A DNA stretch of 64,000 bases from Candidatus Brocadia pituitae (GTDB lineage Bacteria; Planctomycetota; Brocadiia; Brocadiales; Brocadiaceae): contig AP021856.1 of assembly GCA_017347445.1 (NCBI GenBank), forward strand, positions 3,728,613-3,792,612. Direction: 5' to 3'. Within the stretch, counting starts at the first letter, position 1. Each line of letters begins with the position of its first letter. The notes under the pieces were generated by a model. That model had not been told where the DNA came from. It ran no database searches and worked only from the letters and a program-made list of their open reading frames with translations. The translations under genes were made by a program, and so were the position numbers. Of this stretch, positions 36,572 to 45,406 are shown one piece after another.

Positions 36572-37387
36572 TTGGGACACCGAAAGAGGAACGTTTTTTT
36601 ATTATCTTTGCTGTGTGGTATTTTTTTGGTAAATATATGGATCGCTGCTTTCCGCAATACATCCGGAACCAGTGCCGTTCGTTATGACCCAGCAGAAAGT
36701 ATTCCCCTCCTTCTTTTGGGAGGCTTCCGGGGGATTGCGGTAGATTTCCTCTGGGCGAGGGCTATTGCCAGGCACGAAGAAAAAAAATATTATGAACTCT
36801 TAGCGGTAAACAATCTTATTGCTAAATTACAACCAAATTTCCCTGCGGTATGGATTTTTCAGGCATGGAATATGGCATATAATATTGCCAGTGAGTGGGA
36901 TGCGCCGCAAAACAAATGGAAATGGATATATACCGGTTTAAACTTTGCAAAGAAAGGGGCGGTAAAAAATCCCGATAACGGTGACCTTTTTTTTGAGCTG
37001 GGGTATATGTATTTTCATCTATTTGACCAGCGTTTTTTTCCCTATGCACCGTATTACCGGGAGCAATTAAAGAAAGAGGCGGGTGAAGACAATTACGAGG
37101 CATCTCTTTATTGGTTAAGGCAGTCTCTCCTGCATACGCCGAAACTGCGGAATACATTAGCCATAGAAAGAACCATTTGTCATGTCTTGTGGCATGCAGC
37201 GTTATGTTTTGAAACGGCGGGAGATATTGACAGAGCGCTTCAATATACCGAATCTGCCATACAGGAATGGAACGGGTATCATACCAATCATCCGGAAGAT
37301 ACTTCGGCCAATGTAAGTGAATTGATTCGCATGATGGAGAGGAAAAAGGACTTTCTCGAGGGTATCTCAAAAAAAGACGCGTGGTAG
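36572..37387 (+). CDS. Hypothetical membrane-anchored helical-repeat protein
   Basis: A 271-aa protein starting with TTG three bases after the permease stop; no ATG is usable without losing the first TM segment. Residues 8-25 are a signal anchor (VFLLSLLCGIFLVNIWIAA). The rest is helical, with TPR-like spacing of aromatic and Ala residues (LFFELGYMYFHLF, HAALCFETAGDIDRALQYTE). It is likely a periplasmic partner of the ABC transporter. The family is not recognised by name. Confidence 0.7.
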   Translation: MGHRKRNVFLLSLLCGIFLVNIWIAAFRNTSGTSAVRYDPAESIPLLLLGGFRGIAVDFLWARAIARHEEKKYYELLAVNNLIAKLQPNFPAVWIFQAWNMAYNIASEWDAPQNKWKWIYTGLNFAKKGAVKNPDNGDLFFELGYMYFHLFDQRFFPYAPYYREQLKKEAGEDNYEASLYWLRQSLLHTPKLRNTLAIERTICHVLWHAALCFETAGDIDRALQYTESAIQEWNGYHTNHPEDTSANVSELIRMMERKKDFLEGISKKDAW

Positions 37388-37469
37388 AAAAATTATGGTA
37401 ATGGGATAAGTTAATTAGGTAATAAATAGTACTATTTAGAAGAAACAGAAAGGAGAATGACTTAGGTTG

Positions 37470-39896
37470 ATGGATAGTTTTTTGCGTAAACCGATTTTTA
37501 AAAATAACCGGATTAGCATCATCATGATACTCTTGATGCTAACTACCCTGATCTTTGGGGTGTCCAAGTCAGGATTATTGTCCCACAGCGCACATGCTCA
37601 GGGGGCAGTAAAGAGTGGTGAAGAAAAGCCTCAGTTTGAACTGGGGGAGTCTACTCAAAAAGAAAGACCTTTGTTTGAGCTGGAAGGAGCGGTTCGTAAG
37701 GAAACGGCAGAGGCATCGCATACCATACCCAAACTGTGGTGGATTGCACCAATTGGTGCAATCTTTGCTCTTTTCTATGCGCGAAAGTTTTACAAAGAAG
37801 TCATGAAATCGCCTGACGGCAACGACACCATGAAAACGATTGCCGGGCATGTCAGGGAAGGTGCTTATGCCTATCTGAAACAACAATACAAGGTAGTAGG
37901 TATATTTTTCATCGGTGCCTTTCTTGTGCTTCTTTTAATCTCCTTTGGGTTGCATGCCCAATCGAAGGTCGTTCCATTCGCATTTCTTTCCAGTGGCTTT
38001 TTATCGGGCCTTGCCGGCTTCCTGGGTATGAAGACCGCCACCAGCGCCAGTTCAAGAACAGCCGAGGGTGCACGGAAATCGTTGAACCAGGGACTCCAGG
38101 TTGCATTCAGAAGCGGCGCCGTCATGGGGTTAATTGTGGTGGGTATGGGGCTTCTCGATATTTCCCTGTGGTTCTTTGTCTTCCGCAAATTTACCAATGT
38201 TTCGTTGCTGGATATGGCTATGATGCTGCCATGTTTTGGTATCGGCGCCAGCTCTCAGGCCTTGTTTGCCAGGGTAGGCGGCGGGATATTCACAAAGGCT
38301 GCCGACGTGGGAGCTGATCTGGTGGGTAAAGTAGAGGCTGGGATTCCCGAGGACGATCCAAGAAATCCCGCCACGATCGCTGATAACGTTGGAGACAATG
38401 TTGGTGATGTAGCGGGGATGGGAGCAGATCTCTATGAGTCGTATTATAATTCCATGCTGGCCTGCGCGGCGCTGGGGGTAACGGCTGGTCTTGGTATTGC
38501 CGGTATGGTGGTGCCTATGATTCTGGCAGGGCTTGGTATTTTCCTCTCCATTATCGGCATTTATGCGGTCAAGACAAAGGAAGAGGCGACTCAAAAAGAA
38601 CTCCTGAAGGCACTGGGAAAAGGAATTAATCTTAGTTCGATCCTGATATTGATTGCATCGGCAGCAATTATTAAGTATATGCTGCCTCAAAATTTTGGCG
38701 TCTGGGGTTCGATTGTGACAGGATTGATAGCAGGCGTTATTATCGGTAAGGGTACCGAATATTATACCTCTTCCAATTATTCACCAACCAAGGGTATTGC
38801 CGGAAATGCAAAGACGGGTCCTGCAACGGTGATTATCGATGGTATTGCCACGGGCATGATGTCTACCATTATCCCTGTTATTACTATTTCTGCGGCGATC
38901 TTATTAAGCTATGCCTTTGCGGGCGGTTTTTCAAACATTTCACTTGGCCTTTACGGAATCGCCATTGCTGCAGTGGGTATGCTTTCCACCCTGGGATTAA
39001 CCCTGGCAACGGACGCTTATGGCCCCATTGCCGATAACGCTGGTGGTAATGCAGAAATGAGTGGTCTTGAACCCTACGTTAGGGAAAGGACGGATGCACT
39101 TGACGCATTGGGAAATACCACGGCAGCAACCGGAAAGGGTTTTGCTATCGGTTCTGCCGCACTTACGGCCATGGCGCTCATTGCCTCCTTTGTTGAACAG
39201 ATAAAAGTAGGGCTGGAAAAGTCTGGTACGACAGTCATTCAGGTTGCCGGAACATCGATGAATTTGGCTAGTGCAAAATTATCGGATCTCATGGGCTACC
39301 TGGATGTTACCTTAATCAATCCCAAGGTACTCATTGGCTTATTTATTGGCGGTATGTCGTCGTTTGTCTTCAGCGCAATGACGATGAAGGCCGTAGGCCG
39401 TGCTGCGGGAAGCATGGTTGAAGAGGTTCGAAGGCAGTTCAGAGAAATCGCAGGAATCATGGAGGGAACCGGAAAACCTGATTATGCGGCTTGTGTGGCG
39501 ATCAGCACCAAGGGAGCGCAGCGTGAGATGTTCGTACCTGCCCTTCTCGCTTTATTGGTACCAATTGTTACCGGCTTGGTCTTAGGTGTTCCCGGAGTTG
39601 TGGGGCTTTTGGCGGGAAGTTTAACGGTAGGTTTCTTACTGGCAGTCTTCATGGCTAACGCAGGCGGGGCCTGGGATAATGCGAAAAAGTATATTGAAAG
39701 CGGCGTACTGGGTGGAAAGGGTTCCTCTGCCCATAAAGCGGCTGTCGTAGGTGATACGGTAGGAGATCCCTTCAAAGACACTTCAGGTCCGTCTTTGAAT
39801 ATTTTATTGAAACTCATGTCAATTGTATCGGTTGTCTTTGCGGGAATTATTATTAAATTTTCACCTAAAATAGGCGCCCTTTTGCATCTGCACTAG
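37470..39896 (+). CDS. hppA: K+-dependent-type membrane pyrophosphatase (H+/Na+ pump)
   Basis: An 808-aa integral membrane enzyme that hydrolyses PPi and pumps ions. The catalytic motifs DVGADLVGK, EDDPRNPATIADNVGDNVGD and DAYGPIADNAGGNAEM, and the C-terminal GDTVGDPFKDTSGPS, are intact. The GNTTAATGKGFAIGSA segment has Ala where K+-independent enzymes have Lys, so the pump should be K+-stimulated. H+ versus Na+ specificity is not decided. The N-terminus carries an extra TM segment (about 15-35) plus a linker of about 60 residues before the normal first helix. Start: ATG at 37470; a TTG lies one codon before, and AGGAG lies 14 nt upstream. Confidence 0.95.
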   Translation: MDSFLRKPIFKNNRISIIMILLMLTTLIFGVSKSGLLSHSAHAQGAVKSGEEKPQFELGESTQKERPLFELEGAVRKETAEASHTIPKLWWIAPIGAIFALFYARKFYKEVMKSPDGNDTMKTIAGHVREGAYAYLKQQYKVVGIFFIGAFLVLLLISFGLHAQSKVVPFAFLSSGFLSGLAGFLGMKTATSASSRTAEGARKSLNQGLQVAFRSGAVMGLIVVGMGLLDISLWFFVFRKFTNVSLLDMAMMLPCFGIGASSQALFARVGGGIFTKAADVGADLVGKVEAGIPEDDPRNPATIADNVGDNVGDVAGMGADLYESYYNSMLACAALGVTAGLGIAGMVVPMILAGLGIFLSIIGIYAVKTKEEATQKELLKALGKGINLSSILILIASAAIIKYMLPQNFGVWGSIVTGLIAGVIIGKGTEYYTSSNYSPTKGIAGNAKTGPATVIIDGIATGMMSTIIPVITISAAILLSYAFAGGFSNISLGLYGIAIAAVGMLSTLGLTLATDAYGPIADNAGGNAEMSGLEPYVRERTDALDALGNTTAATGKGFAIGSAALTAMALIASFVEQIKVGLEKSGTTVIQVAGTSMNLASAKLSDLMGYLDVTLINPKVLIGLFIGGMSSFVFSAMTMKAVGRAAGSMVEEVRRQFREIAGIMEGTGKPDYAACVAISTKGAQREMFVPALLALLVPIVTGLVLGVPGVVGLLAGSLTVGFLLAVFMANAGGAWDNAKKYIESGVLGGKGSSAHKAAVVGDTVGDPFKDTSGPSLNILLKLMSIVSVVFAGIIIKFSPKIGALLHLH

Positions 39897-39930
39897 CAAG
39901 AGGAAAAGACGAACCGCAGTGAACACCCTA

Positions 39931-39964
39931 ACATGAGGGGCGAACGGGAGTTCGCCCCTCATGT
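39931..39964 (+). terminator. Perfect 15-bp-arm hairpin after hppA
   Basis: ACATGAGGGGCGAAC, loop GGGA, GTTCGCCCCTCATGT. It lies 35 bp after the hppA stop. It has no T-run, so it may be a REP-like stem-loop that stabilises mRNA ends rather than an intrinsic terminator. Confidence 0.55.
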
Positions 39965-40012
39965 AGGGCTGTTGTTATGATTTGAAAATACCCTTAATAA
40001 TGGGAGGCCGAT

Positions 40013-40270
40013 ATGTCTGGTAATATGCTTACAGAAAAGGATGACAGGGTATGTCCTAATACAAATTGTCAATATGACAATCATGTAAAAGGCGCAAATT
40101 TCTGCATCCTGTGCGGTACGCTTTTATATCATAGATGTGAAAATTGTCTTGATGTGAATCCCCGGTACGCAAGATTTTGTTATTATTGTGGAAGCAGTCT
40201 GTCAGAAATAAAGCCCGCAGTGCAATATGAGGCAGATTTTGGTGAAAATTTTGGCAAAAACCAGCGGTAG
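40013..40270 (+). CDS. Double zinc-ribbon protein
   Basis: An 85-aa protein with eight cysteines in four pairs (CPNTNC, CILC, CENC, CYYC), the double zinc ribbon pattern. No other domain is present. GGGAGG lies 10 nt before the ATG. It precedes rsfS by 24 bp, perhaps in one transcript. The function is unknown; such ribbons usually mediate protein or nucleic-acid binding. Confidence 0.75.
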   Translation: MSGNMLTEKDDRVCPNTNCQYDNHVKGANFCILCGTLLYHRCENCLDVNPRYARFCYYCGSSLSEIKPAVQYEADFGENFGKNQR

Positions 40271-40294
40271 ACGCTTTAAAGGAGTAGAAAAACG

Positions 40295-40645
40295 CTGAAT
40301 TCGAAAGAAATTGCAATCCTGTGCGCGAAAATTGCCAACGACAAAAAGGCGGAAGATATTCTCATTTTTGACGTGCAAGAATTAACCTTCATTACCGATT
40401 TCTTTGTTATTTGCAGTGGTATCAACGAACGTCAATTGCAGGGTATTGCAAATGAAATAGAATTAAAACTGCATAGTTATGGTATCCATGGGCTAGGGAG
40501 AGAAGGTTATTCAGATGCCCGATGGATACTCATGGACTATGGAGATGTTGTCGTGCATCTGTTTAATAAAGAGGTGCGTCATTTTTATGATTTGGAACTC
40601 TTATGGGGGGATGCACGCAAATTGTCGTGGAAGGCCGATGGTTAA
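40295..40645 (+). CDS. rsfS: Ribosome silencing factor RsfS, CTG start
   Basis: A 116-aa protein of the Iojap/RsfS family, which binds L14 on the 50S subunit and blocks subunit joining. It has KKAEDILIFDV, FFVICSG, GYSDARWILMDYGDVVVHLF and FYDLELLWGDA. The conserved N-terminus reaches back to codon CTG at 40295, which has AAAGGAG about 10 nt upstream and no ATG, GTG or TTG in frame. The only standard start, GTG at 40373, would delete the first 26 residues including the conserved KKAEDILIFDV. I therefore call the CTG (or the ACG before it) as start. Confidence 0.85.
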   Translation: MNSKEIAILCAKIANDKKAEDILIFDVQELTFITDFFVICSGINERQLQGIANEIELKLHSYGIHGLGREGYSDARWILMDYGDVVVHLFNKEVRHFYDLELLWGDARKLSWKADG

Positions 40646-40896
40646 AAGGATGAGTATTTGGAATAGGTATTCTTTTGTGTGCGTGAAGGATTTGCCAAGC
40701 CTGAGATCCCTAATTTCTGCGCCCTTTTAATATTTTTAATCCTCCGGCTTTCTTCCCTGCGTTTCCTTTCTGAAGGTTTTTCGAAATAAGCGATACGTTT
40801 TGATTGATTAATAATACCTTCTTTATCACACATCTTTTTAAATCTTCTCAGCGCTTCGCGTATATTTTCGTCTGACGTTATTTGTATTTTTGCCAT
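40642..40896 (-). CDS. rpsU: 30S ribosomal protein S21
   Basis: An 84-aa basic protein. The N-terminal ENIREALRRFKKMCDKEGI and the EKPSERKRREESRR stretch match S21. It is slightly long, with a C-terminal tail of about 20 residues (NPSRTQKNTYSKYSSF). Homology suggests MAKIQIT at 40896. An ATG five codons earlier is closer to an AAAGGA site, so the true start could be 40911. It is convergent with rsfS and overlaps its stop by 4 bp. Confidence 0.9.
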   Translation of the reverse strand: MAKIQITSDENIREALRRFKKMCDKEGIINQSKRIAYFEKPSERKRREESRRIKNIKRAQKLGISGLANPSRTQKNTYSKYSSF

Positions 40897-41019
40897 AAAT
40901 AAACCATACATCCTTTCTCAAAAGTAAGATAAAATAGTCTTATTTGCCAGAATTCAAGTGTGTCATTTTAATTTATATCATATACTACGTCAAGGAAAAA
41001 CTTCATTTTCATAATCTTT

Positions 41020-42042
41020 ATGCCTATAAAAAAAGCTATCGATAAGTTGGTAAATAACCGGCATCTGTCCGTGGACGAGAGTCTGGCAGCAATGACGCAG
41101 ATCATGGAAGGGAATGCTACCGATGCGCAGATTGCTTCTTTTATTACTGCTTTACGTATGAAGGGAGAGACGGTTGAAGAAATTACAGGATGCACTCTTG
41201 CCTTGAGAAAAAGGGCTGTGAAAATAAAGGCCGGAAATGATATGCTCATTGACACGTGCGGGACTGGTGGGGATGCCAGAAATACCTTTAACATTTCTAC
41301 TGCCGCCGCTTTTGTTGTTGCAGGCGCCGGCCTGAAGGTTGCTAAACATGGCAATAAGGCGTTCTCCGGCCAATGTGGAAGTGCCGATGTTTTGATGCGA
41401 CTGGGAATCAATATTGATGCCGATGTAGAAACGGTAGAAAAATGTCTTGCCCTTGCCAATATTGGCTTCCTCTTCGCACCGCTGTTGCATCATGCAATGA
41501 AATACGCCATTGGCCCCCGAAAGGAAATTGGAATTCGCACGATATTCAACATCGTTGGCCCCTTAGCAAACCCTGCCGGGGCCACCCACCGTATTCTTGG
41601 TGTGTATAGCGAACACATGACCCTCATTATGGCAGAGGCGTTAAAAATGCTGGGGGATAAACACGCATTTGTTGTACACGGATTAGACGGTTTAGACGAG
41701 ATAACCACAACAAACAAGACGAAGATTTGTGAGCTTGCCGGGCATACGATAAAAAGTTATTATCTGGATCCGGAAGAATTTGGTATAAAAAAGTCAAAAT
41801 TGTCTGACCTGACCGTGAATACTGCCGAGGAAAGCGCTGCGGCGATCGGTGAAATATTGGAAGGAGTTCACAGCCCTAAAAGAGATATAGTGCTCGTAAA
41901 CGCAGCCGCGGCAATCATTGCCGGAGGATTGGCAGGCGATTTCGCGGAGGGGGTAGAAATTGCTATACGTTCTATCGACACGGGCAATGCAAAGGAGACG
42001 CTAAAGAAGCTTAAGGAGATCAGCTGGCAATCTCCGCAATAA
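41020..42042 (+). CDS. trpD: Anthranilate phosphoribosyltransferase
   Basis: A 340-aa enzyme of tryptophan synthesis adding phosphoribose to anthranilate. The PRPP motif DTCGTGGDARNTFN, KHGNKAFSGQCGSADVL and the GPLANPAGATHRILGVY region are all intact. It stands alone; no other trp gene is in the window. No clear Shine-Dalgarno site precedes the ATG. Confidence 0.95.
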   Translation: MPIKKAIDKLVNNRHLSVDESLAAMTQIMEGNATDAQIASFITALRMKGETVEEITGCTLALRKRAVKIKAGNDMLIDTCGTGGDARNTFNISTAAAFVVAGAGLKVAKHGNKAFSGQCGSADVLMRLGINIDADVETVEKCLALANIGFLFAPLLHHAMKYAIGPRKEIGIRTIFNIVGPLANPAGATHRILGVYSEHMTLIMAEALKMLGDKHAFVVHGLDGLDEITTTNKTKICELAGHTIKSYYLDPEEFGIKKSKLSDLTVNTAEESAAAIGEILEGVHSPKRDIVLVNAAAAIIAGGLAGDFAEGVEIAIRSIDTGNAKETLKKLKEISWQSPQ

Positions 42043-42127
42043 AGAATGGTTCTGTAAGTATGGCAACAAGAGAAAATCGTTTTAAAACTGGAAAGATCAG
42101 GAACCGTACCGCAAATGATATGGCACA

Positions 42128-42556
42128 TTATTGATATGGATCATTACGTATCATCACATAATGGTCAATGCCTGCCTCTTTAAACATCTCGCCAACGATC
42201 TCAAACCCGTGTTTTCGATAAAAATCGACAAGATACGTTTGCGCATGTACCTTGAACTTATGAAAGCCCTGGTTTTTCGCAGTTAAAATCATAAACTCGG
42301 TTAGTTTGCGACCCAGATTTTTTCCGCGGTATGCTTTTCGTATCGCAATGCGCTCCAGCTTTGCATACTCACCCAGTGCGCGTATACGGCCAGCAGCAAA
42401 AGGTTCTCCCTTTTCTTCCCCCAAAACATGCGTTGCAGAATGGTCATGAATGTCGCGTTCTATCTTATACGGAACGCCTTGTTCTTCTAAAAACACGATA
42501 CCGCGTATAATAAATACCTTGATCAGGTCGTCTAGATTCGTTGCCACTTTAAACAT
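42128..42556 (-). CDS. GNAT family N-acetyltransferase (ElaA-like)
   Basis: A 142-aa acyltransferase. The acetyl-CoA site is RKAYRGKNLGRKL (the R/Q-x-x-G-x-G/A pattern), preceded by ERIAI and followed by VDFYRKHGFEIVGE. The N-terminal VFIIRGIVFLEEQGVP resembles ElaA and related GNATs. The substrate is unknown. It is convergent with trpD. Confidence 0.85.
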   Translation of the reverse strand: MFKVATNLDDLIKVFIIRGIVFLEEQGVPYKIERDIHDHSATHVLGEEKGEPFAAGRIRALGEYAKLERIAIRKAYRGKNLGRKLTEFMILTAKNQGFHKFKVHAQTYLVDFYRKHGFEIVGEMFKEAGIDHYVMIRNDPYQ

Positions 42557-42672
42557 TTTATGTAACCTGTTTCAAATTAACTGTTCATGAATTTCAAGAT
42601 TAAAGAGTGGCGTGTACAAACTTGTTTTTTCTCGTGACTCATTTACTGTCCACTAAACCCAGAACTTAGAAA

Positions 42673-42812
42673 TTCGGTAACAATTTAGCTTTTTGAAAAA
42701 TTTCCAAAATAACAACGTTTTACATGCCGTGTAGGGGCAGGTTTTAAACCTGCCCCTACAATAAATAATACCATTCATGCAAAATGTTTTCAAAAAACTA
42801 AATTGTTACGAA
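42673..42812. repeat. MITE-like palindromic element
   Basis: About 140 bp with terminal inverted repeats: TTCGGTAACAATTTAG on the left and CTAAATTGTTACGAA on the right, each extended by TTTTTGAAAA. A near-perfect central hairpin (GTAGGGGCAGGTTT/AAACCTGCCCCTAC) lies near 42730-42759. It has no coding capacity. A partial end-like sequence occurs near 16666. Confidence 0.7.
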
Positions 42813-42829
42813 ATTCGTAATAAGGCAGT

Positions 42830-43474
42830 TTAAAGTGCTTTATGTTTGTCATAAGAAAATACGAGAAAATGTTGTCGCGGCAGAAAGTTGAACTCACACT
42901 GAAGGTGATAGCCGGCCGACTCCATTTCCTTCTTTATCACCTCGCTTGCCGTAAAATGGCGGAAAATCTTAAAGAACCACCCTTTGCCATTGAAGTCGAT
43001 GATTGCAACGCGACCGCCCGGCCGGAGGTATTTTCGGGCTTGAGTAAAATATGTTACACGGTCTTTCAAGTGATGATAGGTATTGCAGGTAAAGATCAAG
43101 TCTACTCCGTCCCCCGGAATGAGCGGGTCATGATGCTGGGCATAAATGACCTCGATATTCCGGTGGCCACTTTTTCCGGCTTGTTTTTCCACATAGTTAT
43201 TTATCCCCGGATCAACATCCACGGCGTATACTTTACCCGCAGGGCCAACCGCATCTGCAAAGCGGAAGGTGAAGTAGCCACTGCCTGAACCCAGGTCAGC
43301 GATGTACTGTCCCGTCTGTATCTCAAGGGCATGGACAACCTGTTCCGGATGTTGCCAGCTATCCCGCCAGAACCCCTCGTATGCAAGACGCTTGAGGCTC
43401 GTACAGCAAACGCCACACGTCACCAGGAGAGAGAAAACCATGAATAAAAATACGCGGTTTTTCACAAGGGACAT
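42830..43474 (-). CDS. Exported/lipoprotein class I SAM-dependent methyltransferase
   Basis: A 214-aa protein. The Rossmann methyltransferase motifs are YIADLGSGSGYFTFRFA (motif I), VYAVDVD (motif II), DLIFTCNTYHHL and GGRVAIIDF. The N-terminus is a hydrophobic signal with cysteines that could be a lipobox (LLVTCGVCC), so the enzyme may face the periplasm, which is unusual for a SAM enzyme. I chose the ATG at 43474; an ATG at 43504 lies within a dispersed repeat. The substrate is unknown. Confidence 0.75.
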   Translation of the reverse strand: MSLVKNRVFLFMVFSLLVTCGVCCTSLKRLAYEGFWRDSWQHPEQVVHALEIQTGQYIADLGSGSGYFTFRFADAVGPAGKVYAVDVDPGINNYVEKQAGKSGHRNIEVIYAQHHDPLIPGDGVDLIFTCNTYHHLKDRVTYFTQARKYLRPGGRVAIIDFNGKGWFFKIFRHFTASEVIKKEMESAGYHLQCEFNFLPRQHFLVFSYDKHKAL

Positions 43475-43504
43475 AGATTGTCTTGATTTCGTAGGAATTT
43501 TCAT

Positions 43505-43749
43505 TTATGCGGATTTGCCGTAGGGTGGGTTAAACCTGTCCTGAGTTTGCAAAGTGTTGAGCGAACCCACCCCTATGTCCCATCCCAGGAGGGGATTGAG
43601 GGGTGGGTATTGTGAAGGTGGACTTCATCGTGAGCTCAGCCGAACGATTCGGCAAAAAAACCAACCCTTAATCCACACTGCTCACAACTGCGATATTGCA
43701 TTATTCCCTCGCCATACCGCTTTAAATTGTTGGGTTTCGTTAACAATAC
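43505..43749. repeat. Intergenic region with dispersed palindromic repeat
   Basis: It contains TAGGAATTTTCATTT (also near 16708) and a GGGTGGGTT...AACCCACCC inverted pair (about 43523-43570). A CCCAGGAGGGG block follows, like that near 5823. No gene is seen. Confidence 0.45.
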
Positions 43750-44679
43750 TTACGAAACTGAAGATTTTAATAGTAAGTAAATAATCGCAAATAAACGCTG
43801 GAATAGATAATCAATATGCTCACTTTTATTAACAGGTGTTTTGTTAATTTCACTGTGTCGAATTTGAAATTGATTCCCGATTTCAGTTAGTTTTTTTGCA
43901 TCTTCTTCGAGTATTTTTAAAAAATTAGGTTCCAAAGATGCTTTGTCAAGAAGCTTTTTGGTAGATTGCTTTTTGTCCTCAGCAGGTTCAATTGTTTTGA
44001 TTCGCTCCCATGCATCCCAAAGTTTTTCAAGAGACTCTCTACGAACTGATATATTCGGATCGAGATATTTTGTCCGGGCAGATTCTAATATTTCATTAAG
44101 TTCGTTGTCTCTTGTAAGAAATATAACCTCCGAAAGTTTTTCTCGTAGTATTGGAGGTGCTAAGCGAATAATTTGACCATTTTCTTGAAGATCGAAAATA
44201 ATACCATTTCGAGCAAAGATAAGATTAATATCTTCTCTAAATTCTTTCTGACCTTCGTCTCTATCAAAAACAAGGTGATGATGCTTAAAATATTCGTGGA
44301 AATTTTCTTTAGTAGGTTTTGCTATATTTTTATAGCTAAATTGGATAATATCCAAAATAGTAAGTGTTGAAGGCACTGTATCTTGTCTATCAGAATCTAA
44401 AAGTATATTTGCCTTTTCGATATAATCATCACCGACTTTTCTTTCTTCTATGATCTCAGGAATTTCACCTTTGAGAATGTCTGACATTGATTGCCTTTTA
44501 GTTCCAATTACATTCCCTCCACCATCCTTGCATTCTTCTGGGAATTTATATCCAAAAGAACCATTATCAATTAAAGTTAGAATTTTAGCTCTAATTCCAC
44601 GCCAGACATTCAAAGAAATTTTTTCATTGATTCTTGGTTCTGCCCCTTTTTCTTTATCACTAAAATATACTTGATTCAT
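43750..44679 (-). CDS. Hypothetical protein, AT-rich, possibly defence-related
   Basis: A 309-aa mostly helical protein with no family I can name with confidence. The C-terminal part (IRHSEINKTPVNKSEHIDYLFQRLF) recalls helical C-terminal domains of some abortive-infection (AbiJ-type) proteins, but the resemblance is weak. The N-terminal part has an INEKISLNVWRGI segment and a conserved-looking DGGGNVIGTKR loop. AAAAGGT precedes the ATG. The gene is more AT-rich than its neighbours and stands alone, which fits recent acquisition. Confidence 0.55.
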   Translation of the reverse strand: MNQVYFSDKEKGAEPRINEKISLNVWRGIRAKILTLIDNGSFGYKFPEECKDGGGNVIGTKRQSMSDILKGEIPEIIEERKVGDDYIEKANILLDSDRQDTVPSTLTILDIIQFSYKNIAKPTKENFHEYFKHHHLVFDRDEGQKEFREDINLIFARNGIIFDLQENGQIIRLAPPILREKLSEVIFLTRDNELNEILESARTKYLDPNISVRRESLEKLWDAWERIKTIEPAEDKKQSTKKLLDKASLEPNFLKILEEDAKKLTEIGNQFQIRHSEINKTPVNKSEHIDYLFQRLFAIIYLLLKSSVS

Positions 44680-44937
44680 AATTACCTTTTGTAATAAAGC
44701 TATCTAATATTAAGACAAAAACCTGTGATATTAACACGTCAGTATTTCCAGAGTAACAATATACCACAAGACACGTATTAATACAAGCCAACGAACGATT
44801 CAATGTGAGAGGGTCGTCTTTGTATGGATATCATTAAGTCATATTCTGTTGGTTAAAATAAAAAGACTCATTATACTCTGGGTTCATGGGTGCGATGATA
44901 CCATCGGCCCCCTGCATGTTTTGGAGCATCAATTATT

Positions 44938-45405
44938 ATGAAGTCAGAATCTTTAACATTTATTGCCGATGCTATGCTCGGTAAACTAGCGAGGTGGTTG
45001 CGTATCCTGGGATATGATGTTGCGTACGAACCTTTTATCTCTGATGACGGTCTCATTGCCAGGGCTATTCAAGAACACCGTATTATCCTAACCATGGATA
45101 GGAAATTAAGTGAACGGAAATCGGCAAAAAACTCCCTGCTGATCAGGAGTCCTTTTTATAGAGAACAACTCAAACAGGTTATCACCTCTTATTATGTTGA
45201 TTACCAGTCAGGTATTTTTACCAGGTGTTTGCTTTGTAATACTCTGTTAGACCGGATTGACAAGGAACAGATAAAAGATAAAGTGCCCCCCTATGTCTAT
45301 TCAACACACGATGCATTTGACATCTGTCCCCAATGCAATCGTTTGTACTGGTCAGGTACCCATAGGGTAAAAATGCTTGAGACGCTGGAAGAAATATTGA
45401 AATGA
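44938..45405 (+). CDS. Mut7-C RNase-domain protein (DUF82) with zinc ribbon
   Basis: A 155-aa protein. The PIN-like Mut7-C fold is shown by FIADAMLGKLARWLRILGYDV and the acidic ILTMDRKL. A C-terminal zinc ribbon has CLLC and CPQC pairs and ends in YWSGTHRVKM. The family is related to the C-terminus of the nematode exonuclease Mut-7 and is predicted to be an RNase. It is a single gene with no evident partners. Confidence 0.88.
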   Translation: MKSESLTFIADAMLGKLARWLRILGYDVAYEPFISDDGLIARAIQEHRIILTMDRKLSERKSAKNSLLIRSPFYREQLKQVITSYYVDYQSGIFTRCLLCNTLLDRIDKEQIKDKVPPYVYSTHDAFDICPQCNRLYWSGTHRVKMLETLEEILK

Positions 45406-45406
45406 G

